Assembly: GCA_036272815.1 (NCBI GenBank)
Contig: DATAYA010000362.1
Location: forward strand, 1 to 17,297
From: DATAYA01 sp036272815
GTDB taxonomy: Bacteria; Pseudomonadota; Alphaproteobacteria; Acetobacterales; Acetobacteraceae
Direction of reading: 5' to 3'
Length of the DNA stretch: 17,297 bases
The translations under genes and the position numbers were made by a program. This document shows positions 1 through 5,961 of this stretch, one piece after another. Every line of letters starts with the position of its first letter. The first letter of the stretch is position 1. Below the pieces are notes generated by a model, which had not been told where the DNA came from, searched no databases, and was given only the letters and a program-made list of their open reading frames with translations.

Positions 1-2295
1 ATGCGACGCACCGCACACGCCGCCCATTGGGGCGGCTTCGAGGCCGAGACCAAGGCCGGCCGTCTTGTGGGCATTCGTCCGTTCGCCGCCGACGAGGCGC
101 CCTCGCCGCTGCTGCGCAGCGTCCCTTCCGCGGTTCACGCCGCCTGCCGCATCGACCGGCCATACATCCGCCGCGGCTGGCGTCCCGGCGGCGCCGTCCG
201 CGGGCAGGCCCGCGGCGGCGAGCCGTTCGTGCCGATCGGCTGGGACGAGGCGACACGCCTGGTCGCCGGCGAACTCTGCCGCGTGCGCGCCGAGCACGGC
301 CCGGCCAGCATCTTCGGCGGCAGCTACGGCTGGTCCTCGGCTGGCCGGTTCCATCACGCGCGGAGCCAACTGCACCGGATGCTGGCGGCAACCGGCGGCT
401 TCACCGGCCAGTTCGCCAACTACTCCTTTGCCGCCGGCATGACGCTGCTGCCGCATATCCTGGGGGATCTGCAGGCGGTCGGCGGCCCGGTCGTCGACTG
501 GCGTGCAATCGCGGAGCACGCGAAGCTGCTGGTCTGCTTCGGCGGCATCCTGCTGCGCAACGGCCAGATCGGCACGGGCGGCATCGGCCGGCACGGCATG
601 GGTCGCAGCTTGCGCGCGGCCGCCGCCGCCGGCGTGCGGATCGTCAACATCTCGCCGCTCGCCGCCGACATGCCGGGTGACGTCGCCGCCAAGTGGCTGC
701 CGATCCGCCCCAACACCGACGCCGCGATGATGCTCGCGATGGCGCACGTCCTGATCGCCGAGCGCCGCATCGACCGCGACTTCCTCGATCGCTGCACGGT
801 TGGCTTCGAGACGCTGCGCGCCGAGGTCGCGACCCGCACGCCCGCATGGGCGGAGGCGATCACCGGCATTCCTGCCGAGACGATCGCATCCCTCGCGCGC
901 GACTGCGCGGCGGCGCCCACCACGCTTACCGCCACCTGGTCGCTGCAACGGGCCGAGTTCGGGGAGCAGCCGTTCTGGGCGCTGATCGCACTCGCCGCCC
1001 TGCTCGGCGGGATCGGCAAGCCGGGGCAGGGGGTCGCGTTCGGCCTCGGCAGCATGGCGGGCATGGGCGAGGCGCGGGTCGAGATCCCCTCAGTCGCGCT
1101 GCCCGCCCTGCGCAATCCCGCCAACAGCTTTATTCCCGTGGCCCGCTTGACCGAGATGCTGGAGCGGCCGGGCGGCGAGTACGACTTCAACGGCCGGCGC
1201 CTGCGCTATCCGGATGCGCGGCTTATCTACTGGGCCGGCGGCAACCCGCTGCACCACCATCAGGACCTCAACCGGATGCTGCGCGCCTGGACGCGGGCGG
1301 AGACCATCGTGGCCCATGAGCCGTGGTGGACGGCACTCGCGCGCCACGCCGACATCGTGCTGCCGGCGACGACGACGCTGGAGCGCGACGACATCGGCTC
1401 CGCCGGCCGCGACCGCTTCATCTTCGCGATGAAGCGCGCGATCCCGCCGCAGGCGCAGGCGCGCGACGATTTTTCCATCTTTGCCGACATCGCCGAGGCG
1501 CAAGGGGCAGGCGACCGCTTCACCGGGCATCGCGACACCCCCGCGTGGCTGCGTACCATCTATGGCACCGCGCAGGCTGCGGCGGCGCGCGCGGGCGTGT
1601 CCCTGCCGGATTTCGAGGCATTCTGGGAAGCGGGCCATGTCGAAGTGCCGCCGCCCGAGGAGCGCTTCGTCCCGCTCGCCGACTTCGCCGCCGACCCTGC
1701 CGCGCACCCGCTCCTTACCCCTTCGGGGCGCATTGAGATCGCGAGCGCCACGATCGCGGGCTTCGGCTACCCAGACTGCCCCGGTCATCCGACATGGCTC
1801 GCCCCCCGGGAATATCTCGGTGCTCCTCTCGCCGCGCGTTTTCCGTTGCACCTCCTGACGGTGCAGCCGGAGACGCGGCTGCACGGACAGCTCGATCAGG
1901 CGGAGGTCAGCCTCGCCAGCAAGATCGCCGGCCGCGAGCCGATCACGCTGCACGAGGACGATGCCGCCGCGCGCGGGCTCTCGGCGGGAGACGTGGTGCG
2001 CGCCTTCAACGACCGCGGCGCCTGCCTCGCCGGGCTGCGGACCACGCGGGCGATGCTGCGCGGCGTCGCGGTGCTGGCGACCGGAGCGTGGCTCGACCCG
2101 CTGGAACCCGGCGTGCCCGGCAGCCTGTGCGTCCACGGCAATCCCAACGTGCTGACGCAGGATGTCGGCACGTCGCGGCTCGGCCAGGGGCCGTCGGCGC
2201 AGAGCTGCCTGATCGAGGTCGAACGCTGGGACGGCCCTCTGCCGCCGGTCCGGGCGCACCGGCGGCCGCCGATCGGGGAATCACGGGCAGGGTAG
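1..2295 (+). CDS. Molybdopterin-dependent S-/N-oxide reductase, BisC/DMSO reductase family
   Basis: This 764-residue protein matches the usual length of BisC-type biotin sulfoxide reductases. Near the N-terminus it has the family's AHWG stretch (about residues 8-11). At 108-116 it has SYGWSSAGR, where the GWxS serine (S113) aligns with the molybdenum-ligating serine of DMSO/TMAO reductases. The molybdopterin oxidoreductase core follows, then a C-terminal dinucleotide-binding domain (about 613-740, with ETRLHGQLDQ and GNPNVLTQDVGTS). There is no N-terminal Cys cluster for [4Fe-4S] and no twin-arginine signal, so I infer a cytoplasmic enzyme that reduces S- or N-oxides such as biotin or methionine sulfoxide. 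The ATG is the first base of the window. The N-terminus already looks like that of complete family members, so it is probably the true start, but an upstream start cannot be excluded. No cytochrome or chaperone partner is visible. Substrate unknown. Confidence 0.9.
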   Translation: MRRTAHAAHWGGFEAETKAGRLVGIRPFAADEAPSPLLRSVPSAVHAACRIDRPYIRRGWRPGGAVRGQARGGEPFVPIGWDEATRLVAGELCRVRAEHGPASIFGGSYGWSSAGRFHHARSQLHRMLAATGGFTGQFANYSFAAGMTLLPHILGDLQAVGGPVVDWRAIAEHAKLLVCFGGILLRNGQIGTGGIGRHGMGRSLRAAAAAGVRIVNISPLAADMPGDVAAKWLPIRPNTDAAMMLAMAHVLIAERRIDRDFLDRCTVGFETLRAEVATRTPAWAEAITGIPAETIASLARDCAAAPTTLTATWSLQRAEFGEQPFWALIALAALLGGIGKPGQGVAFGLGSMAGMGEARVEIPSVALPALRNPANSFIPVARLTEMLERPGGEYDFNGRRLRYPDARLIYWAGGNPLHHHQDLNRMLRAWTRAETIVAHEPWWTALARHADIVLPATTTLERDDIGSAGRDRFIFAMKRAIPPQAQARDDFSIFADIAEAQGAGDRFTGHRDTPAWLRTIYGTAQAAAARAGVSLPDFEAFWEAGHVEVPPPEERFVPLADFAADPAAHPLLTPSGRIEIASATIAGFGYPDCPGHPTWLAPREYLGAPLAARFPLHLLTVQPETRLHGQLDQAEVSLASKIAGREPITLHEDDAAARGLSAGDVVRAFNDRGACLAGLRTTRAMLRGVAVLATGAWLDPLEPGVPGSLCVHGNPNVLTQDVGTSRLGQGPSAQSCLIEVERWDGPLPPVRAHRRPPIGESRAG

Positions 2296-2319
2296 GCGAG
2301 GCAGCGCGGCCTCTGCCCG
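2284..2319. terminator. Weak hairpin between the molybdoenzyme gene and the convergent small gene
   Basis: CGGGCAG at 2284-2290 is the reverse complement of CTGCCCG at 2313-2319. The 22-base loop contains the molybdoenzyme stop codon. A perfect 10-base palindrome, GCGGCGCCGC, lies just beyond at about 2330-2339. The convergent gene stops at 2340, so a bidirectional terminator would be expected here. Neither strand has a T-run, so this is only terminator-like and could be chance in GC-rich DNA. Confidence 0.2.
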
Positions 2320-2339
2320 ACCGTCCATTGCGGCGCCGC

Positions 2340-2630
2340 TCAACGCCGCGGCGGAACCGGGCAGCCGAGCCAGGTCACGCCGCGCCCGCAGAGAAAGACT
2401 GAGGCGTTGTTGAGGCCGGTGACGGCACCCCCGAGGCCGCCGAGGATCGCTGCGACAGTGACCGCCGCGGCCAGCCCTTTCTGGAACCCGGTCAGCACGA
2501 ATGCCCGCCGCACCTCGATTCGGCGGCCGTCCCAGAACAGTTGATGGTCGGCGCTGATCCCGAGCCGGCGGAGGTCATCGACCCCGATTGGCCGCACCCC
2601 GGCCGGCCAGTCGCCGGGTTCGTCGCTCAC
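2340..2630 (-). CDS. Small single-span membrane protein of unknown function
   Basis: This 96-residue protein has a soluble N-terminal part that includes LFWDGRRIEVRR (about 32-43). One hydrophobic glycine/alanine-rich segment follows (about 51-74, GLAAAVTVAAILGGLGGAVT), then a short tail with two cysteines (FLCGRGVTWLGCP). I recognise the layout as that of small conserved hypothetical proteins in related bacteria, but know no function. The start is GTG at 2630. It overlaps the stop of the preceding small gene as GTGA, which implies translational coupling, since no good Shine-Dalgarno is visible. The positive residues before the membrane segment suggest an N-in, C-out orientation, which would put the cysteines outside. 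The gene is the last of a right-to-left run and converges on the molybdoenzyme gene. Confidence 0.7.
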   Translation of the reverse strand: MSDEPGDWPAGVRPIGVDDLRRLGISADHQLFWDGRRIEVRRAFVLTGFQKGLAAAVTVAAILGGLGGAVTGLNNASVFLCGRGVTWLGCPVPPRR

Positions 2631-2797
2631 GCCGGGTGCCGACCCGAATGCGCCTCGATGGCGTCGAGCCGGGCATCGATCCGGTCGAGCTTGTCAAGCA
2701 CGCGCTCGAGCGCGGTCTCGTGCCGGCGGACGGCCTCTTTCAGGATCTGGACGGTCTCGATTGCGTCGAGCAGCTCGTCGATCGTGCGCTTCGGCAC
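2627..2797 (-). CDS. 56-residue coiled-coil protein, GTG start
   Basis: The protein opens MPKRTIDELLDAIETVQILK if the GTG is read as Met. It is almost one continuous charged amphipathic helix, with leucine/isoleucine heptads through ERVLDKLDRIDARLDAIEAH (about 31-50). This predicts a short dimeric or trimeric coiled coil. An in-frame TGA lies two codons before the GTG, so GTG at 2797 is the only start that gives the full helix. Only three bases separate it from the stop of the gene before, and its own TGA overlaps the next GTG (2627-2630). That spacing on both sides is the main argument that it is translated. No function is recognised. Similar short coiled coils act as scaffolds or adaptors, and its membrane-protein neighbour is an obvious candidate partner (inference). 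Confidence 0.6.
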   Translation of the reverse strand: MPKRTIDELLDAIETVQILKEAVRRHETALERVLDKLDRIDARLDAIEAHSGRHPA

Positions 2798-2800
2798 GGA

Positions 2801-3010
2801 TCAGGACAGGCGGCCGAGCAATCGGTCCGCGTTCGCGAGGAGCTGCTCGGCATCACGCCGCAGGTCCCGCAGCATGTCGGCAAGGCGCTGGCGCTTGGCG
2901 GCGTCGGCCCCGGACTCCGTCCTGCGCGGCCGTGGTGCCGCTGGCCTGCGCTTCGGCTTCGTCGCTGCCCGTGCTTCCGACCGGCCTGCCGGCATCCCCA
3001 ATTCCTCCAT
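2801..3010 (-). CDS. Small basic helical protein of unknown function
   Basis: This 69-residue protein has two halves. Residues 1-35 are rich in Lys, Arg, Pro and Ala (KPKRRPAAPRPRR) and probably disordered. Residues about 38-68 form a predicted amphipathic helix (KRQRLADMLRDLRRDAEQLL) with leucines at heptad-like spacing. There is no signal peptide, membrane segment or cysteine. The basic tail could bind nucleic acid or acidic lipid, but that is inference. The ATG at 3010 is preceded by a G-run (GGGGGC) very close to the start and by a TAGAAT hexamer. It is first of the three small genes, and its stop is three bases before the next GTG. Composition alone would not prove this gene. The packing with its two neighbours supports it. 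Confidence 0.5.
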   Translation of the reverse strand: MEELGMPAGRSEARAATKPKRRPAAPRPRRTESGADAAKRQRLADMLRDLRRDAEQLLANADRLLGRLS

Positions 3011-3017
3011 GCCCCCG

Positions 3018-3023
3018 ATTCTA
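3018..3023 (-). promoter_or_regulatory. Possible -10 element just before the small-gene cluster
   Basis: Read on the minus strand the hexamer is TAGAAT, one mismatch from TATAAT, with seven bases between it and the ATG at 3010. The matching -35 region is poor. If used, transcription would begin at or next to the start codon, giving an almost leaderless message. The alternative is read-through from the MBL gene, which ends only 67 bases upstream. Confidence 0.2.
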
Positions 3024-3077
3024 GCCGAACCGGCCTGCTGCCGGAAGAGATGGTAGCGCGCGGCCGCCCGGAAAAGC

Positions 3078-3893
3078 TCAACGTTCCTCGGCCAGCTTCG
3101 CCACGATCCGCGCCACCGACCGCCGCACCGCCGCCGAGCCGTTGCCCAGGATCTCGCGGCCCCAGAACGCGCCGTAGACCCGTGCGAACTCCACCGTCCC
3201 GAGCCGGGCGCCGATCGCGCGCACGACGGACGCCGAGAGCGGGATCATGTTGGGATAGCTCCACAGGAAGCTGACGCTCCGTCGGTCGGGGGCCACCTGC
3301 GCGATGTCGCCCGAGAGCAGCACGCCCGCGCCGTCGGCCGCGCCCGTCCAGTGCATCACCGTCCCGCCGGCGAAATGCCCGCCCGCCCGCAGCAGCACCG
3401 TGTCCGCCCCGAGCGCCATCCGCTCGCCGCTCCAGAACCGCAGGCAGGGATCGGGCCGCATCACCCATTGCCGGTCGGCCTCGTGCAGATGCACCGGCAC
3501 GCCCCCGAAGGCGCGGCTCCAGTCCACCATCGTCGTGTAGTAGTGCGGATGGGAGATCGCTATCGCCGACAACCCGCCCAGGCCCTCGATCAGCGCCACG
3601 GTCGCGTCGTCGAGCATGGCGACGCAGTCCCACAGCACGTTGCCGCCTGCGGTGCGGACCACGAAGGCGCGCTGCCCGATGCCGAACGCCGGAAACGTGG
3701 CAAACGCCATCAGGCTTGGCTCATATCGTCGAAAGCCGTTCCAGTGTTGCGCCGCCAGTGCCTCGGGCGTGGTCCAGGCCTGGCCGGACGGACCGACGTA
3801 TTGCCGCTCGTCCTCGCAGATCGGGCAATGCGCGGGCGGCTCGGCGCTGTCCGCGAACTGGGTGCCGCAGGTCGTGCAGATGAAGGCGTGCAT
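3078..3893 (-). CDS. Metallo-beta-lactamase-fold protein with N-terminal zinc ribbon
   Basis: I place the start at the ATG at 3893 (271 residues) because the reading begins MHAFICTTCGTQF. That start lies 17 bases after the stop of the TPR gene, while upstream starts would overlap that gene. Residues 6-26 hold two CxxC pairs (C6/C9 and C23/C26), a rubredoxin-like zinc ribbon. The rest is an MBL fold. The usual HxHxDH loop reads HPHYYTT here (H115, H117), so the Asp and His that normally help bind the second metal are replaced. A later His (GGHFAGG, H173) and Asp (SGDI, D196) are kept. This pattern occurs in a recognisable MBL subfamily, so it is probably inherited rather than damage. I infer a one-metal hydrolase or a non-catalytic binding protein. 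Substrate unknown. Confidence 0.8.
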   Translation of the reverse strand: MHAFICTTCGTQFADSAEPPAHCPICEDERQYVGPSGQAWTTPEALAAQHWNGFRRYEPSLMAFATFPAFGIGQRAFVVRTAGGNVLWDCVAMLDDATVALIEGLGGLSAIAISHPHYYTTMVDWSRAFGGVPVHLHEADRQWVMRPDPCLRFWSGERMALGADTVLLRAGGHFAGGTVMHWTGAADGAGVLLSGDIAQVAPDRRSVSFLWSYPNMIPLSASVVRAIGARLGTVEFARVYGAFWGREILGNGSAAVRRSVARIVAKLAEER

Positions 3894-3910
3894 CTCAGGC
3901 GCGGGCACCC

Positions 3911-4471
3911 TCAGGTCTCCTCGCCGAGCGCGTGCCGGCGCAGGTCCCGCAGCCGCGCGGCCCCGCCCGGGGTCTTGGGGTCGATCGCCATCGCGTGCTG
4001 CCACGCCGCATAGGCGCTCTTCCAGTCGCCGTGGCTCTGCGCGATCCGCGAGAGTTCCTGCAACGCCGGGAAATGCCGCGGCTCGAGCTGCAGCACATGG
4101 CCGAGATCGGCGACCGCAGCCCTGTCGTCACCCATGTGCAGATGCACCAGCGCCATCCGGTTCCACGCCTCCGCGAGCTTCGGGTCGAGCGCCAGCGCGT
4201 CGTTGAAGTCCTCGAGCGCGTCGGTGTTGTCGTCGGCATCGGCCTCGCGGATCCCACGCGCCATCAGCAGCGTGACGGCGGGTGAGCCGGCCTGCGCCCA
4301 GGCCTGTTCGAGCGCCTGTTCCAGCGCCGCCGCGGCGGCCTCATCCGGCGCGGCCTTCAGGGCGGCGAGCATCTGCGGGATGCGTTGCGCGGGCGGCAAC
4401 TGCGCCTGGGCGGGTGCGGCCCAGGCGAAGGCGGCGCCAAGGAGCAGGACGATGCAGCACGAAACCCGCAT
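3911..4471 (-). CDS. Exported tetratricopeptide-repeat protein
   Basis: The start chosen is the ATG at 4471, giving 186 residues. It opens with a signal peptide (MRVSCCIVLLLGAAFAWAAP, then AQA|Q, likely cleavage after residue 23). The frame stays open to 4633 upstream, but that extension would bury the signal. The mature part has about three TPR units (roughly 63-96, 97-130 and 131-164), with LDPKLAEAWNRMALVHLHMG the clearest helix pair. TPRs bind partner proteins, so a periplasmic scaffold role is inferred. It is first in the right-to-left run, 17 bases before the MBL gene, and divergent from the ctaG-like gene across 185 bases. No catalytic domain is visible. Confidence 0.8.
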   Translation of the reverse strand: MRVSCCIVLLLGAAFAWAAPAQAQLPPAQRIPQMLAALKAAPDEAAAAALEQALEQAWAQAGSPAVTLLMARGIREADADDNTDALEDFNDALALDPKLAEAWNRMALVHLHMGDDRAAVADLGHVLQLEPRHFPALQELSRIAQSHGDWKSAYAAWQHAMAIDPKTPGGAARLRDLRRHALGEET

Positions 4472-4656
4472 CGGCGCAGTCTCAAGCCACTTCCCGCCGT
4501 CTTGCAAGCGCGCCTTCGCTGTCACCCGGACGGTTGACCTGCCCGGCTGATCGGGTCCACCACACCGCGCGACGGCGCCATCGGCCGCCGCCACCGCCGC
4601 TTCCGCTGCGGACGAACGAACGAGAGACGCCATGCCTGCTGCCGTGATCCGCTCCC
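4472..4656. other. Divergent intergenic region between the TPR and ctaG-like genes
   Basis: These 185 bases must carry the start signals for both divergent units. I could not find a convincing -35/-10 pair. TTGACC occurs at about 4534-4539 on the plus strand, but no -10 element lies at proper spacing. A short plus-strand reading frame lies at 4632-4664 and is listed separately. Confidence 0.4.
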
Positions 4657-4664
4657 ATGTCTGA
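4632..4664 (+). CDS. Possible 10-codon leader peptide overlapping the ctaG-like start
   Basis: ATG at 4632 opens a ten-residue frame (MPAAVIRSHV) closed by TGA at 4662-4664. It has a purine-rich GAGAGA stretch at suitable distance upstream. The ctaG-like ATG at 4657 has no such signal and lies inside the last codons of this frame, so ribosomes finishing the leader could restart there. It may equally be chance, since the peptide has no recognisable regulatory codon run. Confidence 0.2.
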   Translation: MPAAVIRSHV

Positions 4665-5784
4665 GGTGATGGTCGCTGGGGGCTGGATCGGCGGCCTCAT
4701 CCTGCTCCCCTGGCTGCTGATCGGCCTGGCCGGGGCGCACCTGCCGGACAGCCTGGCAGTGCTCCGCAATGCGCCTTGGGAGCTGTGGCGACTCACCCCC
4801 GTCGTCAGCGTGCCGCTGTTTGTAATCGGCTGCCTCTATGTCCGCGGGCTGCGCGGCCTGGAAGCGGCCGGCATGCGGCCGTCAGCATGGCAGCAGGTGA
4901 GCTTCTTTGCCGCACTGGCCGCGATCTTCGCCGCCTTGCAGTCGCCGATCGAGGCGCTGGCCGATCACTCGCTGGCGATGAACATGGTCGCGCACATGCT
5001 GCTTCGGAGCACGGCACCGGCCTTGCTGATGCTGGCGCAGCCGCGGGCGGTGCTCGTGCGCGGTCTGCCGAGTGGGTTCCGCCGCCGGATCATCGCACCC
5101 CTGGCCAATAACCGCGGCGCGCGGGTGCTGGTCGGCCTGCTCTCCCACCCGCTGCCGGCGACGGTGCTGTTCGTGGGCGTGCTCTACGTCTGGATGCTGC
5201 CGCGCTGGCAGGACCTCGCACTGTCGGATGGCGGGGTGCGCGACCTGATGAACGTCACCCTGCTGCTGTCCGGCGTGATCTTCTTCTGGTGCCTGTTCGA
5301 CATGCGTGCGGCTTCGGGTGGTCCCACAATCGGCACGCGGCTGCTGATGATCTGGGGCGCCGAACTCGCCAACGTCCTGATCGGCTACTATCTCACCTAT
5401 GCCAGCCACCCGATCTACCCGGCGTATGCGCAACTCGGGCTTGTGTGGGGCATTTCGCCGCTGGCCAATCAGAACTATGGCGGCCAGACGCTGTGGGTCT
5501 GCGACACCATGACGATCGCATTCGCGGCGATGCTGGTGATCTATCTCTGGTCGCGCGACGAAGGACGATTTCGCGCGCACGCCCATGATGCCGTGCGCGC
5601 GTCGCTTGATCTCGACGCCCATTTCGCGCGGCAGCGTGCGGGGAACCGGCGGGTGGCGCTGGCGTTGCTCGGGTTCGTGGGCATGATTGTGGCGGTGATG
5701 AGCCTCTCGGTCGGCTTCTATGTGGTCCACTACCGGCGCGCCGAGCGACGGCCGGCGCCGATCTCACTCAACCAGATTCCATGA
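4657..5784 (+). CDS. ctaG: Caa3-type cytochrome c oxidase assembly factor, CtaG family membrane protein
   Basis: This 375-residue polytopic inner-membrane protein has about nine predicted spans (roughly 8-27, 48-62, 82-97, 108-127, 164-182, 197-213, 228-248, 281-298 and 333-357). It carries the caa3_CtaG signature region HSLAMNMVAHMLLRSTAPAL (about 104-123) with histidines at 104 and 113, and a later GGQTLWVCDTM stretch. The family is linked to maturation of heme-copper oxidases, probably copper delivery. It is distinct from the Cox11-type protein that shares the name. The start at 4657 lacks a clear Shine-Dalgarno. An in-frame ATG at 4669 is an alternative that would cost four residues. No oxidase subunit genes are in the window, so the target oxidase is elsewhere or the gene has another copper role. 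Confidence 0.8.
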   Translation: MSEVMVAGGWIGGLILLPWLLIGLAGAHLPDSLAVLRNAPWELWRLTPVVSVPLFVIGCLYVRGLRGLEAAGMRPSAWQQVSFFAALAAIFAALQSPIEALADHSLAMNMVAHMLLRSTAPALLMLAQPRAVLVRGLPSGFRRRIIAPLANNRGARVLVGLLSHPLPATVLFVGVLYVWMLPRWQDLALSDGGVRDLMNVTLLLSGVIFFWCLFDMRAASGGPTIGTRLLMIWGAELANVLIGYYLTYASHPIYPAYAQLGLVWGISPLANQNYGGQTLWVCDTMTIAFAAMLVIYLWSRDEGRFRAHAHDAVRASLDLDAHFARQRAGNRRVALALLGFVGMIVAVMSLSVGFYVVHYRRAERRPAPISLNQIP

Positions 5785-5809
5785 ACTCGGCAGATTGCAT
5801 GAACTGGGC
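5774..5809. repeat. Tandem 18-base direct repeat spanning the ctaG stop codon
   Basis: AGATTCCATGAACTCGGC at 5774-5791 is followed without a gap by AGATTGCATGAACTGGGC at 5792-5809. The 18-base units differ at two positions. The first unit contains the last codons and TGA of the ctaG-like gene. Adjacent copies with few differences suggest local slippage duplication, though a pair of protein-binding sites is possible. Confidence 0.7.
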
Positions 5810-5859
5810 GCAATCTTTTCAGCGCCGCGAGCCGGACGCAGTGTGACGTCTTGCAACAA

Positions 5860-5881
5860 GCGCTCACAAACACGAGAGCGC
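5860..5881. promoter_or_regulatory. Inverted repeat upstream of the RND efflux operon
   Basis: GCGCTC at 5860-5865 and GAGCGC at 5876-5881 form six-base arms around a ten-base spacer, about 80 bases before the adaptor start. This is a size typical of TetR- or MarR-type operators on efflux operons. No regulator gene lies nearby, and arms this short arise easily in GC-rich DNA. Confidence 0.2.
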
Positions 5882-5952
5882 ATGACAAAGCGACCCGGTT
5901 CCGAGGTTATGTGCTGCCGCGCAGCTCGGCCCAGACGCGGCTGCCTTTGGAC

Positions 5953-5956
5953 GGAG
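5953..5956 (+). promoter_or_regulatory. Shine-Dalgarno that fixes the RND adaptor start
   Basis: GGAG sits five bases before ATG 5962 and eight before the next in-frame ATG at 5965. It supports starting here rather than at 5851, where the frame opens. Which of the two adjacent ATGs is used cannot be told. Confidence 0.6.
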
Positions 5957-5961
5957 ACCCC

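Noticed and set aside
2740..3633. A 297-codon minus-strand frame across the MBL gene and the small-gene cluster.
   Set aside because: It is out of frame with the MBL domain, has composition-biased Arg/Gly-rich translation, and would require ignoring three better-supported frames.
3894..4004. A 37-residue N-terminal extension of the MBL protein.
   Set aside because: It overlaps the TPR coding sequence, is Arg/Ala/Pro-rich and precedes the natural zinc-ribbon start. ATG 3893 fits the gene spacing.
5851..5961. A 37-codon upstream extension of the efflux adaptor.
   Set aside because: It would place polar residues ahead of the membrane anchor. A Shine-Dalgarno lies directly before ATG 5962.
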